A stretch of 64,000 bases of DNA from the NCBI GenBank assembly GCA_009667805.1, contig CM019064.1, forward strand, positions 110,334,328 to 110,398,327, read 5' to 3'. The first letter of the stretch is position 1, and each line of letters starts with the position of its first letter. This DNA comes from Leptobrachium leishanense. Lineage: Eukaryota > Chordata > Amphibia > Anura > Megophryidae. The notes beneath the pieces were generated by a model. That model was not told where the DNA came from and searched no databases. It saw only the letters and a program-made list of their open reading frames with translations. The position numbers were made by a program, and so were the translations under genes. This document shows positions 43,651 to 55,172 of this stretch, piece by piece.

Positions 43651-43732
43651 TTCCCGTTACAAGTATGTCAAATGTTTTTTCTTACCCTCTGATTGAGGTC
43701 TCACATGTGTTTTCACAGTCACCCCACTCCTA

Positions 43733-44380
43733 GGGCACTATTACAAATTTAATGCTAGCGTTAGCGCTCAGATACGTGAGTGTTAACGCTTGGTTAAGTG
43801 AGTCTAGTGCATGACCCCCATATTACTTTCGGAACGATAACAGGTTAAAAAAGTCATTAGCACATCGGAGATTGGGAGAGCGCAAAGAGTAATTAGCGCT
43901 TGTAATCCTCTACGCTAATTACCACACCACTGCAGCTAACTGAAAAGTTAGCCACAGCTAGAAGCTAGTACTAATTGATTCCGCTTCTGCAAAATCATTT
44001 AGCACCAGCAGTAAGCCCCTCAAAGATCAGATACTCACCTCTCATCCTACAGCAAGAAAGGTGGACCGATCTGCTGCTTCTGGGCACTGGGAGCAGACTG
44101 AGACTGGGGACAAATAGTCCCCGGTCTCGCTTCACGATGACACTGTGGCCCTGCATGATTTCGCGAGATCCTGCAGGTCACATGGCCTGGAAGTACACTC
44201 CTCCATGGAGTCCTATGGACTCCAGGAAGTGGTATTCACAAAGCTGAGTTACAGGACAGACTGCTGAATCATCTCCTGCCCCATAATATGGTGCTAAACG
44301 GGGATGCTAAGGGGAACCTGCAGGCGCTGGTTTTCCAGCTTAGCATCTCAGTTTTAGCAGAAACATTGTAATACAGGCCC
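43733..44380. mobile_element. GGGCC-family MITE, copy 3
   Basis: Ends GGGCACTATTACAAAT and CATTGTAATACAGGCCC; subterminal AATGCTAGCGTTAGCGCTC. Internal modules correspond to those of copies 2, 4 and 5, including the GAGTCCTATGGACTCC palindrome. No clear target duplication. Confidence 0.8.
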
Positions 44381-44444
44381 AAGTATGTAAGTTTGCTTGA
44401 GCAGGTCCTCTTTTCCTATCGTTCTCAGTGTGTCAAACTTGTTG

Positions 44445-44503
44445 GTTAATTGTACAGTGCTGCCGAATATGTTGGCACCTTATAAATAATTATAATTAAC
44501 CCC
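44445..44503 (+). mobile_element. L2-like 3' tail fragment
   Basis: TGTACAGTGCTGCCGAATAT followed by GTTGGCACCTTATAAATAAT is the typical end of an L2-like LINE on the plus strand. Confidence 0.7.
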
Positions 44504-44689
44504 AAAATGCTCCAATCATCAGTGCAGTTGGAAGTGAGTTGATGGTGACTGAGGCACATTAGAAAGGGTGGGTTCAATGCTCTAGAGCAGTGAGGGCGAA
44601 CCTATGGCACGCGTGCCACACCTGGCATGTGGGGCCGACAGTGTCGGTACGCGAGCCATGGGCTTGCCTCACTGCCACTCCAAGCAAGC

Positions 44690-44842
44690 TTCTTCCTCCC
44701 AGCGCGCGCTGGCAAATGATGCTGCCCGGCTGCTCGTTGAGGTCCACCAGCCGCGATCTCGCAAGATCGCGGCTGGTGGATCTCAACGAGGGGCCGGGTA
44801 ACATCCTTTGGCCGCGCATGCTGGGAGGAAGAAGCTTGCTGT
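44690..44842. repeat. GC-rich hairpin
   Basis: Sequence from CAAGCTTCTTCCTCCCAGC to CCAGCCGCGATCTTGC-like wording is mirrored by CGCGGCTGGTGGATCTCAAC to GCTGGGAGGAAGAAGCTTGC. The axis lies near 44761 at ATCTCGCAAGAT. Arms are about 70 bp with a few differences. Confidence 0.9.
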
Positions 44843-44884
44843 GAGGCGCCTGGCAGATGGGAGGACCAAGTGAGCTGGGGGCCA

Positions 44885-45320
44885 ATATATATATATCCAT
44901 GTGTGATCTGGGGCAATATATAATTGTGAGCTTGGGGCAATATATCCATGTGAGCTGGGGCAATATATCCATGTGTGAGCTGGGGGCAATATATCCATGT
45001 GTGAGCTGGGGCAATATATCCATGTGTGAGCTGGCGGCAAATATATCCATGTGTGAGCTGGGGCAATATATCCATATGTGAGCTGCGGGTAATATATCCA
45101 TGTGTGAGCTGGGGCAATATATCCATGTGAGTTGGGGCAATATATCCATGTGTGAGCTGGGAGTAATATATCCATGTGTGAGCTGGGGCAATTATATCCA
45201 TGTGAGCTGGGGGCAATTATATCCATGTGTGATCTGGGGGCAATATATCCATGTGTGAGCTGGGGCAATATATCCATGAGTGAGCTGGAGGTAAATATAT
45301 CCATGTGTGAGCTAGGGGTA
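44885..45320. repeat. 25-30 bp minisatellite
   Basis: About sixteen copies of TATCCATGTGTGAGCTGGGG followed by CAATA. It creates long spurious minus-strand frames rich in MDILPQLTHGYI repeats. Confidence 0.95.
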
Positions 45321-45521
45321 ATATATTCATCTTCTTATACTGTATTCTTCTTTTAAGACTTAAGCACATAATTAGTTCAAACAGTCGTATGAAGTGTTTT
45401 TTCTAAAATAAATCAGTATTCAGGTCTAATTGCGGGGTTGGCACTTTGAGACACATAAGTTGGTTCAGCGATCCAGTTTGGGCACTCGGGCGCAAAAAAG
45501 TTTGCCATCCCTGCTCTAGAG

Positions 45522-46001
45522 TCTAGACACAGAATGGGTGAGAAAATTATTCAAGGTGGGGGCCATAATTAACCCCTTTGGTTTTCTTTTCTAATTGTAT
45601 ACTGCCAGGATACTCATTACTCTGCTGCAGAGGTAAATGTTGGAAACTGTTCAGCATTACCTTCTAATTCAACATGCTTTCAACAGATTTGTTCATCACT
45701 TACTGACATTGAATCTATGACTCATAGTTTAAATGGAGTTTCTGTGTGTTAGTGGCTGTTGAATCGTCTTATTCTTTCTGCATTGATTTACGCTTATATA
45801 TATATCTTCTTAAAATCATTTCTTCCCAAGGAGCGTAAAATCTAGGAAAATATAATTCATAATTGAATTGATCAATTAAAGCATGTTTATTTTATGTATG
45901 TTTACATTTTTAGCAAATATAGGTAAAATATTTTGGTTACTCTAAACCCTTACCCTAAAAGTAACCCTAACCTTAAAACCAGCACAAATAGTAACTCTAA
46001 A
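45522..46001. other. No gene; short CCCTAA-like patch
   Basis: AT-rich. TAAACCCTTACCCTAAAAGT near 45944 resembles the degenerate telomere-like repeat at 42056 in the opposite sense. Confidence 0.5.
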
Positions 46002-46773
46002 AGGAGTTATTCAAAGAGCACCAAAATTTCACTGAAATGTCAGTGCTTTTTCATTAGGCGCACTTCGGCAAGATCAAATCGCTGATCCTTCGATAAATTC
46101 AGCATTCACCGCAGGTTCCCCGAAGTGCGCCGAATTGATCTGCTGAACGCTGCCGATAAACCTGCCGAATGCAGCCGCAAACCACACACAGTCGATAAAC
46201 CCGTCAAAAGCATCCGATAAACCACCGGACAAGGGTAAAAAAAAAATTGCAACTTTTAAACAACGTTTTTTTAAATAATAATACATGAAAATGCATGGAA
46301 ATAATATTTAAGGATCTATGAATAATAATAAAAAAACTCCATTTAAAAAAATTGGAATAAAAAATTGGAATAAAAAATTTTACTGAAAAAATCCCGAAAA
46401 ATGCCTAAAAAAGTTCTAAAATAATAAATGAACAGAGACTTTTTTCTGCAAATGAGAAGAAAGTACAGTTGAATAAAACAATTATAAAAATGAGGAACTT
46501 TTTTATAATGGAACCTATGGAATTTGACTGTTTAAACCTGTCAAACGAAAGCACCGTATATCAGGGCATTTGCATTGTATGTCAGCTTTTCTCTGCTGTT
46601 CGGCGTTCTCTGTTTACATTAACCATTACTTCTCTATGGGGAATTTCACTGCTGCCAAATTGCATCATATTTCACTGGCAATTCGCCAATATATTTTGAA
46701 TAGCAGAGTTGCCGCGAAATTGCCCCGTACGTAGAAATTCAGTGGTCAATTCTGCTCTCTTTGAATAACCACT
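46002..46773 (+). mobile_element. CAGGGTTATTC-family MITE copy L, diverged
   Basis: Ends AGGAGTTATTCAAAGAGCACC and CTCTCTTTGAATAACCACT, flanked by AAA and TAA. It shares layout with copy C (23835), including CCGAAGTGCGCC and TCTCTATGGGGAATTTCACTG. An older lineage than copies G-K. Confidence 0.85.
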
Positions 46774-46930
46774 TAAGTCTAATTAGTAATCCTAAACCTA
46801 AAAGTCATAGTAGTATTTATTCTGCATCCATGCTAAGTTGCACTTAAAAAAACACAGAGAGTTTTTCATGAAAAATAAAACGTTACTTCCCTAGGTGTCT
46901 GAATGTGAGGAAAAGCTTGTTTTCGGTAAC

Positions 46931-47150
46931 CTTTTTTTTTTTGAGAAAGGATTATACCAGGAAGGATACATTGAGATTTCTTTTGTTTTCAAGTATGTCC
47001 TGGGTGGCGAGTATGTACCATTAGGTGTCTTGCCAAGGACACTTACTGGAGAGGAGCTCTGGCTGGAATCAAACCCATGTCTCCACAGGCTCTCTCCACG
47101 CAGAGCAGTGATGTTACCTCTACTCCACCCAGCCGACACATTGCTTCCAG
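46931..47150 (-). mobile_element. tRNA-type SINE with LINE-derived tail
   Basis: On minus: a tRNA-like head with an A-box-like GGTGGAGTAGAGG (complement of 47117-47129) and a B box GGTTTGATTCC (complement of 47065-47075), then a body, then CCCAGGACATACTTGAAAAC and GAAATCTCAATGTATCCTTC. The last part is shared with the LINE 3' ends at 36809 and 26270. SINEs often borrow the tail of the LINE that mobilises them. Confidence 0.78.
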
Positions 47151-47384
47151 AAGCATCCAAAAGGTGGTGACTTTCACATAGAATAAAAATTGTTATTAGG
47201 AGCAACTGAGTACTTAACCACCATATGTTCGAAAACATTTTGTACTTAAACTTTAAATTTAGATTATTGAATACATCACATTGAATGTAGACTATAATTA
47301 AGACACTTAATGCAAATCATTTACTTAACACTTTGCTTGAGGGGGTTCATATTGTTTTCCCAGAATTCTAAGAAACCATTACAT

Positions 47385-47855
47385 CCTAAGATCCGACAAT
47401 GACGTGCGCCTGGCTTCCCCGACCAATACTTCACATGCCAGACTGCAGGACATTTCTCGTGCAGCGCCGCCGCCGACCCTATGGAATGCGCTTCCTCGCA
47501 ATGTCAGACTGTGCCCAAATCTGGCTTCATTTTAATGCTCCCTAAAGACCCCTTGGTTTAGGGAAGCCCACCTGACTCCGTAACAAGAAATCTGATGGAC
47601 CTAAAAACTCTCCTTACCCCTCCCTACATTAACATCTCATCACTGCAGGCTCCCTCCTGTTTCTAATCCCCTCACCCATCGAGATTGTAAATTCCCACGG
47701 GAGTAGGGCCCTCACGTCCTCCTGTATCTGCTGGCAGGAATACTGACCTACCTCCTGTATGTATTGTAGAATTGTCCTGTCTTTACCCATTGCACCTTTG
47801 TACAGCAACACAGAATGTGTTGGCGCTTAATAAATAATAGTTAATAATAATCTGT
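47385..47855 (+). pseudogene. L2-like LINE C-terminus and 3' UTR
   Basis: Degraded translation reads [30 protein letters not shown] and FREAHLTP across frameshifts, the usual C-terminus of an L2-like reverse transcriptase. It is followed by a 3' UTR with GAGATTGTAAATTCCCACGG and GTTGGCGCTTAATAAATAAT. Compare the minus-strand element at 60343. Confidence 0.82.
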
Positions 47856-47899
47856 ATTCACTATAGTCAGTTTAGTTTTAAAAAATATATACTGTATAT

Positions 47900-48198
47900 C
47901 AGGGGTCAAGTCCAGGTGGAATGCGTAGGAACAGAGTTCCTGCACTAATTTTGGGGGGGAATGGAGTTCCCCTTGGTCCCATACACTATAAAGCTTTTGA
48001 TCAGGTGTTCCATCATACATTTGATTGTTAAGTCACAATAAATATATGATTTATCATATATATTTGCTATATTCCATATATATACACATAAATATATCAG
48101 ATTTGAGCATTTGTATTACGTGTGAGATGATAATTGCTATATGGAGGACAGAAATCTTGGTGAGTTCCCACACTTATTTTTTTAGGACTTAACCCCTG
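47900..48198. mobile_element. hAT-type MITE (CAGGG...CCCTG), copy 2
   Basis: Ends CAGGGGTCAAGTCC and GGACTTAACCCCTG. Flanks CTGTATAT (47892-47899) and CTGTGTAT (48199-48206) agree at 7 of 8, supporting hAT. Shares GAGTTCCTGCACTAATTTT with the copy at 14916. Confidence 0.88.
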
Positions 48199-48206
48199 CT
48201 GTGTAT

Positions 48207-49455
48207 ATTGATGGAACCCTTTTTAATTTACAAAGAACTGTGAATTGAGAGTCAAGTCCTTTATTACCTACAAGAAAGCAATGCTTCTGTCTGAACAGTC
48301 AAGGCATTTCCATCTCAAAATGTTTGAGTACAAACAATGTTCACATATACAAGGATAATGCTACATTACTCAATTTCGTTAAAACTATAAAACAAAGAGA
48401 AATAAAATTTAGTACCATATCAGATCTAGGCAGATAGGAGATTTTTCTAGGAAGAACCTGTCTGTTAACATTGCAAACATCAATCTAGATTCATGTCTCA
48501 TAATTTTTCATTGATAGCAAAAAGAACAAACTCCATAATGCTGCTTTAAATCAACTTCAGCTGAAAGGAGCATTCTTTTTTTCTCCCAAAATGTGCACTG
48601 TTTGCGTCGGAAAGGACAAACCACAGAACTGCAGTCCTAATTCATCTTGGACCGATAAAAAACTTTAATATAGACACACATCACCTAAAATATACAGCCA
48701 TAACTCTTTCCCCGAAACTAAACTTGTGAAATGATGGAAAATGAAAAACATTTTTGTGGCATATATTGTAAAAATGCCTTTCAAATGTCACTGATTATTT
48801 TTCAGAAAATATGGAAAATGAATCTGCTACCTTTTAAAGCATCAATATATATATATCTATATCCTGTGCAAGTGCATAACTAAATAATAAATACCTCATT
48901 ATAAAAAATACAGGGTTCACTTACAACAACACGAAAGCAAAGATTTGTGAAAAGACATTGAATAAATGGTGGAATAAAAGGAAAAGATTTGAAAATTGGA
49001 AGGTAGTGAGAGCCAAGACATAGAGGAATCGAGATCATTTACTGAAAGTCATCCAAAGATCAAAATATACTGTACTCTCGTGATACCGCTGTTTTCACCT
49101 TAAACTAGTGACCTTCTCCGTAAGTGACTCAACTGTTGCAGTGAGCATATTGCTTAAAACAGTGCTTAAAAAGTCAAGTGAGAGATTAAACTTTAAAAAT
49201 TGAGAATGGGCTTTCACGAATCTTGACACTCAAGATAAAATGCCTTAGAATGCAATCCTCCAAAAATATATTCTCACCTAAAGTAAATTGAAAACCATGG
49301 AATTTCTTTTGCTTTATTGAAATCCCCCCCCCCCCCATTGACTGGTAATTAAATCTGGGATTTCCGTGAGCTAAAAATTATTTTGTGTCTACAAATAAAG
49401 CCTGGATATGTAAATATTGCTATAATTTGCATTTTAATAGAAAAACATAGCACAT
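48207..49455. other. No recognisable feature
   Basis: AT-rich, apparently single-copy. A C-run at 49325-49337 is the only simple repeat. Confidence 0.55.
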
Positions 49456-49458
49456 TAT

Positions 49459-50086
49459 GGGCCACATTACATTCCTGACGCTAACGTTAGTGCTCACATG
49501 TGTGAGCGTTAACGTTAGCATTGGTGGCCCTAGCGCGGGTGCACCATATTACAATCCGAACACTAACGGGTTGAAAAACCCGTTAGTGATTCAGAGCTTG
49601 CACTTTTCAGCGCGACCTTACTGTACTTTGCGTTCCCTATACTTAACATGGGGAGCGCAAAGTGTTAATTAGCATTAGTATTACAATGTACCAGCTAATC
49701 TAGTTGCAGTTAACCTGAAAGTTAATCACAGCCAGGACCTGAGGCTAACGGACTCCGCTTCTGCGGAATCCGTCAGCACCAGCCAAAAATCCCCCCCAAA
49801 AATCAGATACTCACCTCTCTTCCAACGGTGAGAACGGCAGCTCCAACCGCCTCTTCTCGCTGCCGGGAGCAGTGAGAGACTGGGGGGAAAAAGTCCCCCT
49901 ATCTCCCTCTGCGGATCACTAGGCTGACCTGCTGGATTTCGCAAGGCGGAGTGTTACGGTGCAGGCTGCTGTATTAGCACCTGCAACGTAATATCACATT
50001 AAAACGGGGAGTCTAAGGAGAAACCTGCAGGCACAGGTTTTTCTCCTTTGCGTCGCTGTTTTAGCGTTAGGATCGTAATATGGACC
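49459..50086. mobile_element. GGGCC-family MITE, copy 4
   Basis: Ends GGGCCACATTACATTCC and GATCGTAATATGGACC, flanked by TAT on both sides (49456-49458 and 50087-50089). Strong internal palindromes: CTCACATGTGTGAG within GCTAACGTTAG repeats, CTAACGGGTTGAAAAACCCG and GCGTTCCCTATACTTAACAT. Confidence 0.92.
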
Positions 50087-50504
50087 TATGTGGTCTTGTG
50101 TGCTCTTGAAAACCATCATGCAGTGGTAACTCTCGGAACAATATATAGGGAGCACATAAGATACCACAGTCAAAACTTGGGGGGGGGACTATTACTTTTC
50201 ACCACTAAGTCATACCAATAAAAAATTAAATAAGGATATATAAATAAGATTCCAAATTACCAGAGTAATGTGGTGCATTGATACATTTTGTAGTACTAAC
50301 CTGATACTAAAATTCTATATTTTATTTGTCGCAGTTCAGCGGTATTTGCCGACATCTGATAACTGCTTCAGCGAATCCAATATTCGCCAATTACGGTGAC
50401 CATTCGCTAAATAGGGAATTCACCATATTTCTGACAAAATAGATCCCCAAAATGAGGTGAAAAGCAATGGTCTAAAGGTGAATAGACTCTTTAGTTTCTA
50501 TTTT

Positions 50505-50905
50505 CCATAATAACACCTAAAATGCCATAAAACCAGGGAAATATAATAAAAATAATAAACAGTGTGGCATGTAGCCTAACCATTAACTCCTAAAATGCCA
50601 GTAATCCACGGAAAACATGAAATGAATACACTGTGAGGCATGCAGCCTAACCATTAACTCCTAAAATGCCAGTAATCAAGGGAAAATATGAAATGAATAC
50701 ACTGTGAGCCATGTAGCCTACCCATTAATCCCTAAAATGCCAGTAATCAAGGGAAAACATGAAATTAATACACTGTGAGGCATGTAGCCTACCCATAACC
50801 CCCTAAAATGCCAGTAATCAAGGGAAAACATGAACCGTATACACTGTGAGGCATGATGCCTACCCATTAACCCCTAAAATGCCATTAATCAAGGAAAAAA
50901 TAAAT
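50505..50905. repeat. ~70 bp minisatellite
   Basis: About six units marked by CCTAAAATGCCAGTAATCAA and CACTGTGAGGCATGTAGCCT. It abuts the foldback at 50906 and its last units resemble the outer part of that arm, so the array may have grown from one arm. Confidence 0.9.
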
Positions 50906-51410
50906 GTATGCTGTGAAAGATGAAGCCTGCACATTAACCCTTAATATACAACTAAACCAAGAGAAAACAAAAAGTAACACACAATGTGATATATAGTCTT
51001 ACTGATAACCCCATCACTGAAGAGCTGTTTTAACTTTGTGAAAAAAGAAAAAGATACATTTTTATTTTATTATTTAAGCTTTATTGTGATTAGAATGACT
51101 ATGGTCAGGTTGGGTATCAGACATTGGAAAGGCCAGACTCAACCCTTTCCAGTGACACTTCGATCGACCACATCTGATACCTGGGGACAGAGATACAGTG
51201 GCCCGAGGAAAGTGGGTGAAGCAGGGTACAAGGGGTGTCACCCACCTGCTTCACCCACTTTCCTCGGGCCACTGTATCTCTGTTAAAACAGCTCTTCGGT
51301 GATGGGGTTATCAGTAAGACTATATATCACATTGTGTGTTACTTTTTGTTTTCTCTTGGTTTAGTTGTATATTAAGGGTTAATGTGCAGGCTTCATCTTT
51401 CACAGCATAC
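50906..51410. repeat. Two-stage foldback (outer and inner stems)
   Basis: Outer arms 50906-51034 and 51282-51410 are reverse complements at high identity. Inside lies a second, perfect or near-perfect stem: 51188-51225 with 51245-51282 (CAGAGATACAGTGGCCCGAG and complement). Non-coding foldback element. Confidence 0.92.
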
Positions 51411-51684
51411 CCCTCTTGCCCCCCTGTAGCTACACTTAAGCCATCATGACTTGCATATGAGGGTCAAACATACTAGAAATAAGGAAACCAGTGACATTAC
51501 TCAATGGTGATCTTGTTATTTAGAGATAACCACTATGGACTTCCACTAATCTGTCAGTCTGGCTTGGTCATTTTTCTCAAGTGCTTCTAAATGAATGTCA
51601 AACATCATAAATGCTTTTGCTCCCTGTAAGAGATATAATGGAAGGAGATTTCCTTTCCCAGTCTTCCTACAGTTGTGGGAATAG
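51411..51684. other. No recognisable feature
   Basis: Spacer between the foldback and the LINE; nothing identified. Confidence 0.5.
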
Positions 51685-51689
51685 AATGA

Positions 51690-52046
51690 GTGGAGAAAAC
51701 TAGGCTCCCTCACACAGCTGAACACAGCTACGATAACAAACACCTCAACAAACAAGGGGTGAGACACCTGGCAAGAGAATTTAAAGACATTGTACTGAAC
51801 AGAACCCATATCCCCGAACCTGGCACAAACCAAACCCAAACTAACACAACAACAACCACCACAAGACGACCTCAAACCGCACCGCACCAAGACAAGAACA
51901 CCACATTTAAACCAAGAACAGGACAAAACAGATGGCAGGAATGGCAGAAACCACCCGCCCCAAGATGGACATCAAGACCTCCACAGAACAGAGACTTGGA
52001 GGAGATACGGACCCTCCTCGGCACACTATACAACAAATTAATGTGA
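51690..52046 (+). pseudogene. LINE ORF1 C-terminal remnant
   Basis: The start at 51690 is just the first Met of a truncated frame. HSYDNKHLNKQGVRHLARE resembles the last block of the SGNH/GDSL-type esterase found in ORF1 of several vertebrate LINEs. The rest is Thr/Gln-rich and low complexity, ending before ORF2. The catalytic Ser part is not in the window, so the esterase reading rests on one block. Confidence 0.6.
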
Positions 52047-52134
52047 ATTGATCTCATAATGAACTACAATGACAACCATCCACAACCTGGTTGTCCCATG
52101 TAATTTTGCTCATTACAAGGTATAACAACATAAA

Positions 52135-52830
52135 ATGACATCACTAACAATCAGTAGCTGGAACATTCAGGGTCTGAATGCTTCAGCCTTTGGATCCAAA
52201 GTAAACGATCCAGACTTCAAACATAGACTGCACAACGTGGACATACAAATCCTGCTGGAAACATGGAGCCGGGCACAGGATGACCCACAAACACCTGTGG
52301 GCTACAGAGAATTTTCCGTGCCCGCCCAGAAGGATAAAAGCATCAAACAGGGTCACCATTCAGGAGGAATATTAATCTGGTATAAGGAGGAGCTACACGA
52401 GAACATCAAAGCAATCAAGAAAGGAGACAGCCACATCTGGATAAAAATAAGTAGCTCCATCCTCACCTCTCAGTCAGACATCTTCCTATGTGCAGCTTAC
52501 ATTGCACCACCAGAGTCTCCATACTCCAAAACAGACACCTATGAGGTGGTACAGAGTGAGGCCTCCCACTTCCAGTCCCTAGGACACGTGCTTCTCTATG
52601 GAGACCTCAACGCCAGGACAGGAAGAGAAAAGGACTATGTGACCTCAGATGGGAACACATACATTTTGGGAGCCGCAAACTACTGTCAGGAGTCAATACA
52701 GGTGCAAAGAAACAGCTATGACAATACAACCAACAAGAGTGGAAGAAAATTGCTGAATTTGTGTCGGAGTCTCGGACTTTACATCCTCAATGGCCGCACC
52801 AAGGGAGACTCTCTGGAAGGTATACATTAA
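52135..52830 (+). pseudogene. LINE ORF2: APE-type endonuclease part
   Basis: Apurinic-endonuclease-like domain that nicks target DNA. Visible motifs: SSWNIQGLN (metal-binding Asn, residues 7-15), LLETWS (catalytic Glu), CAAYIAPP, LLYGDLNAR (D and N of the active site) and, after the frameshift, THLSDHCQLLL (the SDH motif at about 52919-52950). The frame breaks near 52815, where a GDSLGRYT-type sequence has probably lost one G. The ORF starts with ATG 85 bases after ORF1 ends. Confidence 0.9.
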
Positions 52831-55172
52831 GCTCCCATGTAGGAAACAGTGTGGTCGACTATGCAATCACGGATATGAACTCCACTCACATCAACGCCTT
52901 CACCGTCACCCCACAAACACACCTGTCAGACCACTGCCAACTACTGCTTTATATTAAATCCTCAAACAAACCATCCTCAAAACCCCATCAGAGCGGACTG
53001 TACAACCTCCCACCATCGTTCAAATGGACCAGACACTCTACCATAGCCTACAGAGAGGTCATCAACAGACCCGACATCAAAGATCAGCTAACAGTCTTTC
53101 AAAACCATACCTATGTACTAAGTCCCCAGGGGGTGAACCAAGCAGCAAAGGACCTCCACAGCATCATCAGAAGACTACATGAACTGGAGGAAAAAATCAA
53201 GGATTTCCAAAACCCGTTAGATACACCCATTACACCCCAAGAAGTAGCAGAAAAAATTCAAGATCTGCGAAGTAAAAAAGCCAGCAGGATGGATGGAATT
53301 CTTCCAGAGATGATTAAACACGGCTCTCCAGAAGTACACACCGCAATATGTAAAGTTTTCAACCTGGTCCTGAGCGTTGGATTCTACCCTCAAGTATGGA
53401 ACCAAGGCCTCATAACACCTATCCATAAGAGTGGAGACCAATATGATCCAGCCAACTACAGAGGGATATGTGTCAGCAGCACACTGGGAAAACTGTTCAA
53501 TAGCATCCAGAACAAAAGAATCCTCAGCTTCCTGACACAGCATAACGTCCTCAACAGAAGCCAAGCAGGGTTCATGCCAAACCATCGCACTACAGATCAC
53601 ATCTACACCCTGCACAGTCTCATCAAGGACCATGTCCACAATACAAAACATGGGAAAATATTTGCTTGCTTTGTGGACTTTAAGAAGGCCTTTGACTCAG
53701 TGTGGCACCCAGGCCTTTTCCTCAAACTACTGGAGAGTGGAATAGGAGGGAAAACATATGACGTCATCAAGAGCTCATATAATGAGAACTTCTGCAGCAT
53801 AAAGGTGAATGGGAAGAGAACAGAGTACTTCTGGCAGGCTCGTGGAGTCAGACAAGACTGCAGCCTAAGTCCAACCCTCTTTAACATCTACATCAATGGA
53901 CTGGCTGAAGCTCTAGAATCCTCCTCAGCACCAGGACTAACTCTACATGACACCGAGGTGAAGTTCCTGTTGTATGCAGATGACCTCCTATTACTGTCAC
54001 CAACCGAGAGAGGTCTACAAGACAGCCTGGAAGTGCTGGAAAAATACAGTGCGGCATGGGCACTACCCATCAACCAAAAGAAAACAAAGGTCATGGTTTT
54101 CCAAAGGAAGAACGCAAAAACCAAGAGTTCCTGTTTCACACTTAATGACTGCACTCTTGATGAAGCCAACAGCTACACATACCTCGGCCTAGAAACAAAC
54201 CTATCAGGAAGTTTCAAACCAGCCATAGAGGCCCTAAGAGACAAGGCGCGTAGAACCTTCTATGCCATCAGGAGAAACCTCTACAAACTAAAACCGCCTG
54301 TAAGAGTCTGGCTTAAAATCTTTGATAGTGTCATCACTCCAATCCTCCTTTATGGCAGTGAAGTATGGGGCCCCATCACCTACCCTGACCAACCCAAATG
54401 GGACACCAGCCCAACAGAAATATTCCATCTGGAATTCTGCAAGCACCTCCTCCAAGTCCATCGGAGCACCTCTAACAATGCTTGCCAGGCCGAGCTGGGC
54501 AGACTCCCCTTACTTCTTGCAGTACAGAAGAGGGCGCTATCATACTGGGGCCATCTAAACATCAGCAGCCTCAACTCATACCACCATAAAGCCCTACTGG
54601 CCAACAAGGACCATCCAAAACCATGTGGGCTGCAACAACTCATATCCACCCTGATCATCCAAAACCCCCATGAAGGCAACCTGACAAAATATCAAATAAA
54701 GGTCCTAATTAACGATTCCAGGGAAAACTATATCAGAGAATGGAGACATGATATAGCAAACTCCAAGAAACTCACCATTTACCAATCCTTACAGAGGGAA
54801 TACAAACTGGCCCCATACCTGGAGGTACTACAAGACCCCAAGGACAGACAGATCCTGAGCCGGTACAGACTGAGCGCTCACAGCCTGGAAATTGAATCAG
54901 GGCGGCATAGACAGACCTACAAGTCCAGGGAGAATAGACTGTGCCAGCATTGTGACCAGGAGGCCCTGGAAGATGAGGTCCACTTCCTCCTACAGTGCCC
55001 CAAGTACTCAGCACTGAGGGAAACTCACTTCCAAAGACTCTCCGCTCTCATCCCGGACTTCACCTCTATAGAAGAGACGAGGAAACTCCACATCATACTG
55101 GGAGAAGAGGAGCCGGCGGTGAAAATATCTGCCCAATACGTCGCAGAATGTCACAGACTGAGAGGAACATGA
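52816..55172 (+). pseudogene. LINE ORF2: reverse transcriptase part
   Basis: Continues the endonuclease in a different frame; the open frame itself runs from 52761. RT blocks occur in order: WNQGLITPIHKSGD, NYRGICVSS, RSQAGFMPNHRTTDHI, FACFVDFKKAFDSVWH (first catalytic Asp), GVRQDCSLSPTLFNIYINGL (normally GVRQGC, so a G-to-D change), and LLYADDLLLLS with both Asp (53973-53984). The C-terminal region has RLCQHCDQEALEDEVHFL, then LQC, a Cys-Cys-His-Cys motif. The 803-codon frame is intact to its stop. Confidence 0.92.

Larger units (their letters stand above)
44588..45513. mobile_element. 926 bp hAT-type element
   Basis: Flanked by a perfect 8 bp duplication CTCTAGAG (44580-44587 and 45514-45521). 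Left end CAGTGAGGGCGAACCTATGG, right end AAGTTTGCCATCCCTG, as in hAT-type elements whose ends resemble CAGGGATGGCAAAC. It holds a GC-rich hairpin (44690-44842) and a 25-30 bp minisatellite (44885-45320). No transposase frame. Confidence 0.93.

Noticed and set aside
44574..45304. Long minus-strand frames with repeated HGYIAP-type peptides
   Set aside because: Translation of the 25-30 bp minisatellite inside a hAT-type element; all frames are open for the same reason.
44885..45320. CRISPR-like regularly spaced repeat
   Set aside because: Units are contiguous with no distinct spacers, in a eukaryotic transposon.
12045..46773. Firm superfamily call for the CAGGGTTATTC family from target duplications
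   Set aside because: Only two copies show exact 3 bp matches; the others differ, so I left it unclassified with a Harbinger-like hint.
47629..47811. Minus-strand 60-codon frame as a host gene
   Set aside because: It overlaps the 3' UTR of an L2-like remnant on the plus strand.
53217..54169. Minus-strand frames opposite the LINE reverse transcriptase
   Set aside because: Shadows of the strong plus-strand RT coding sequence.
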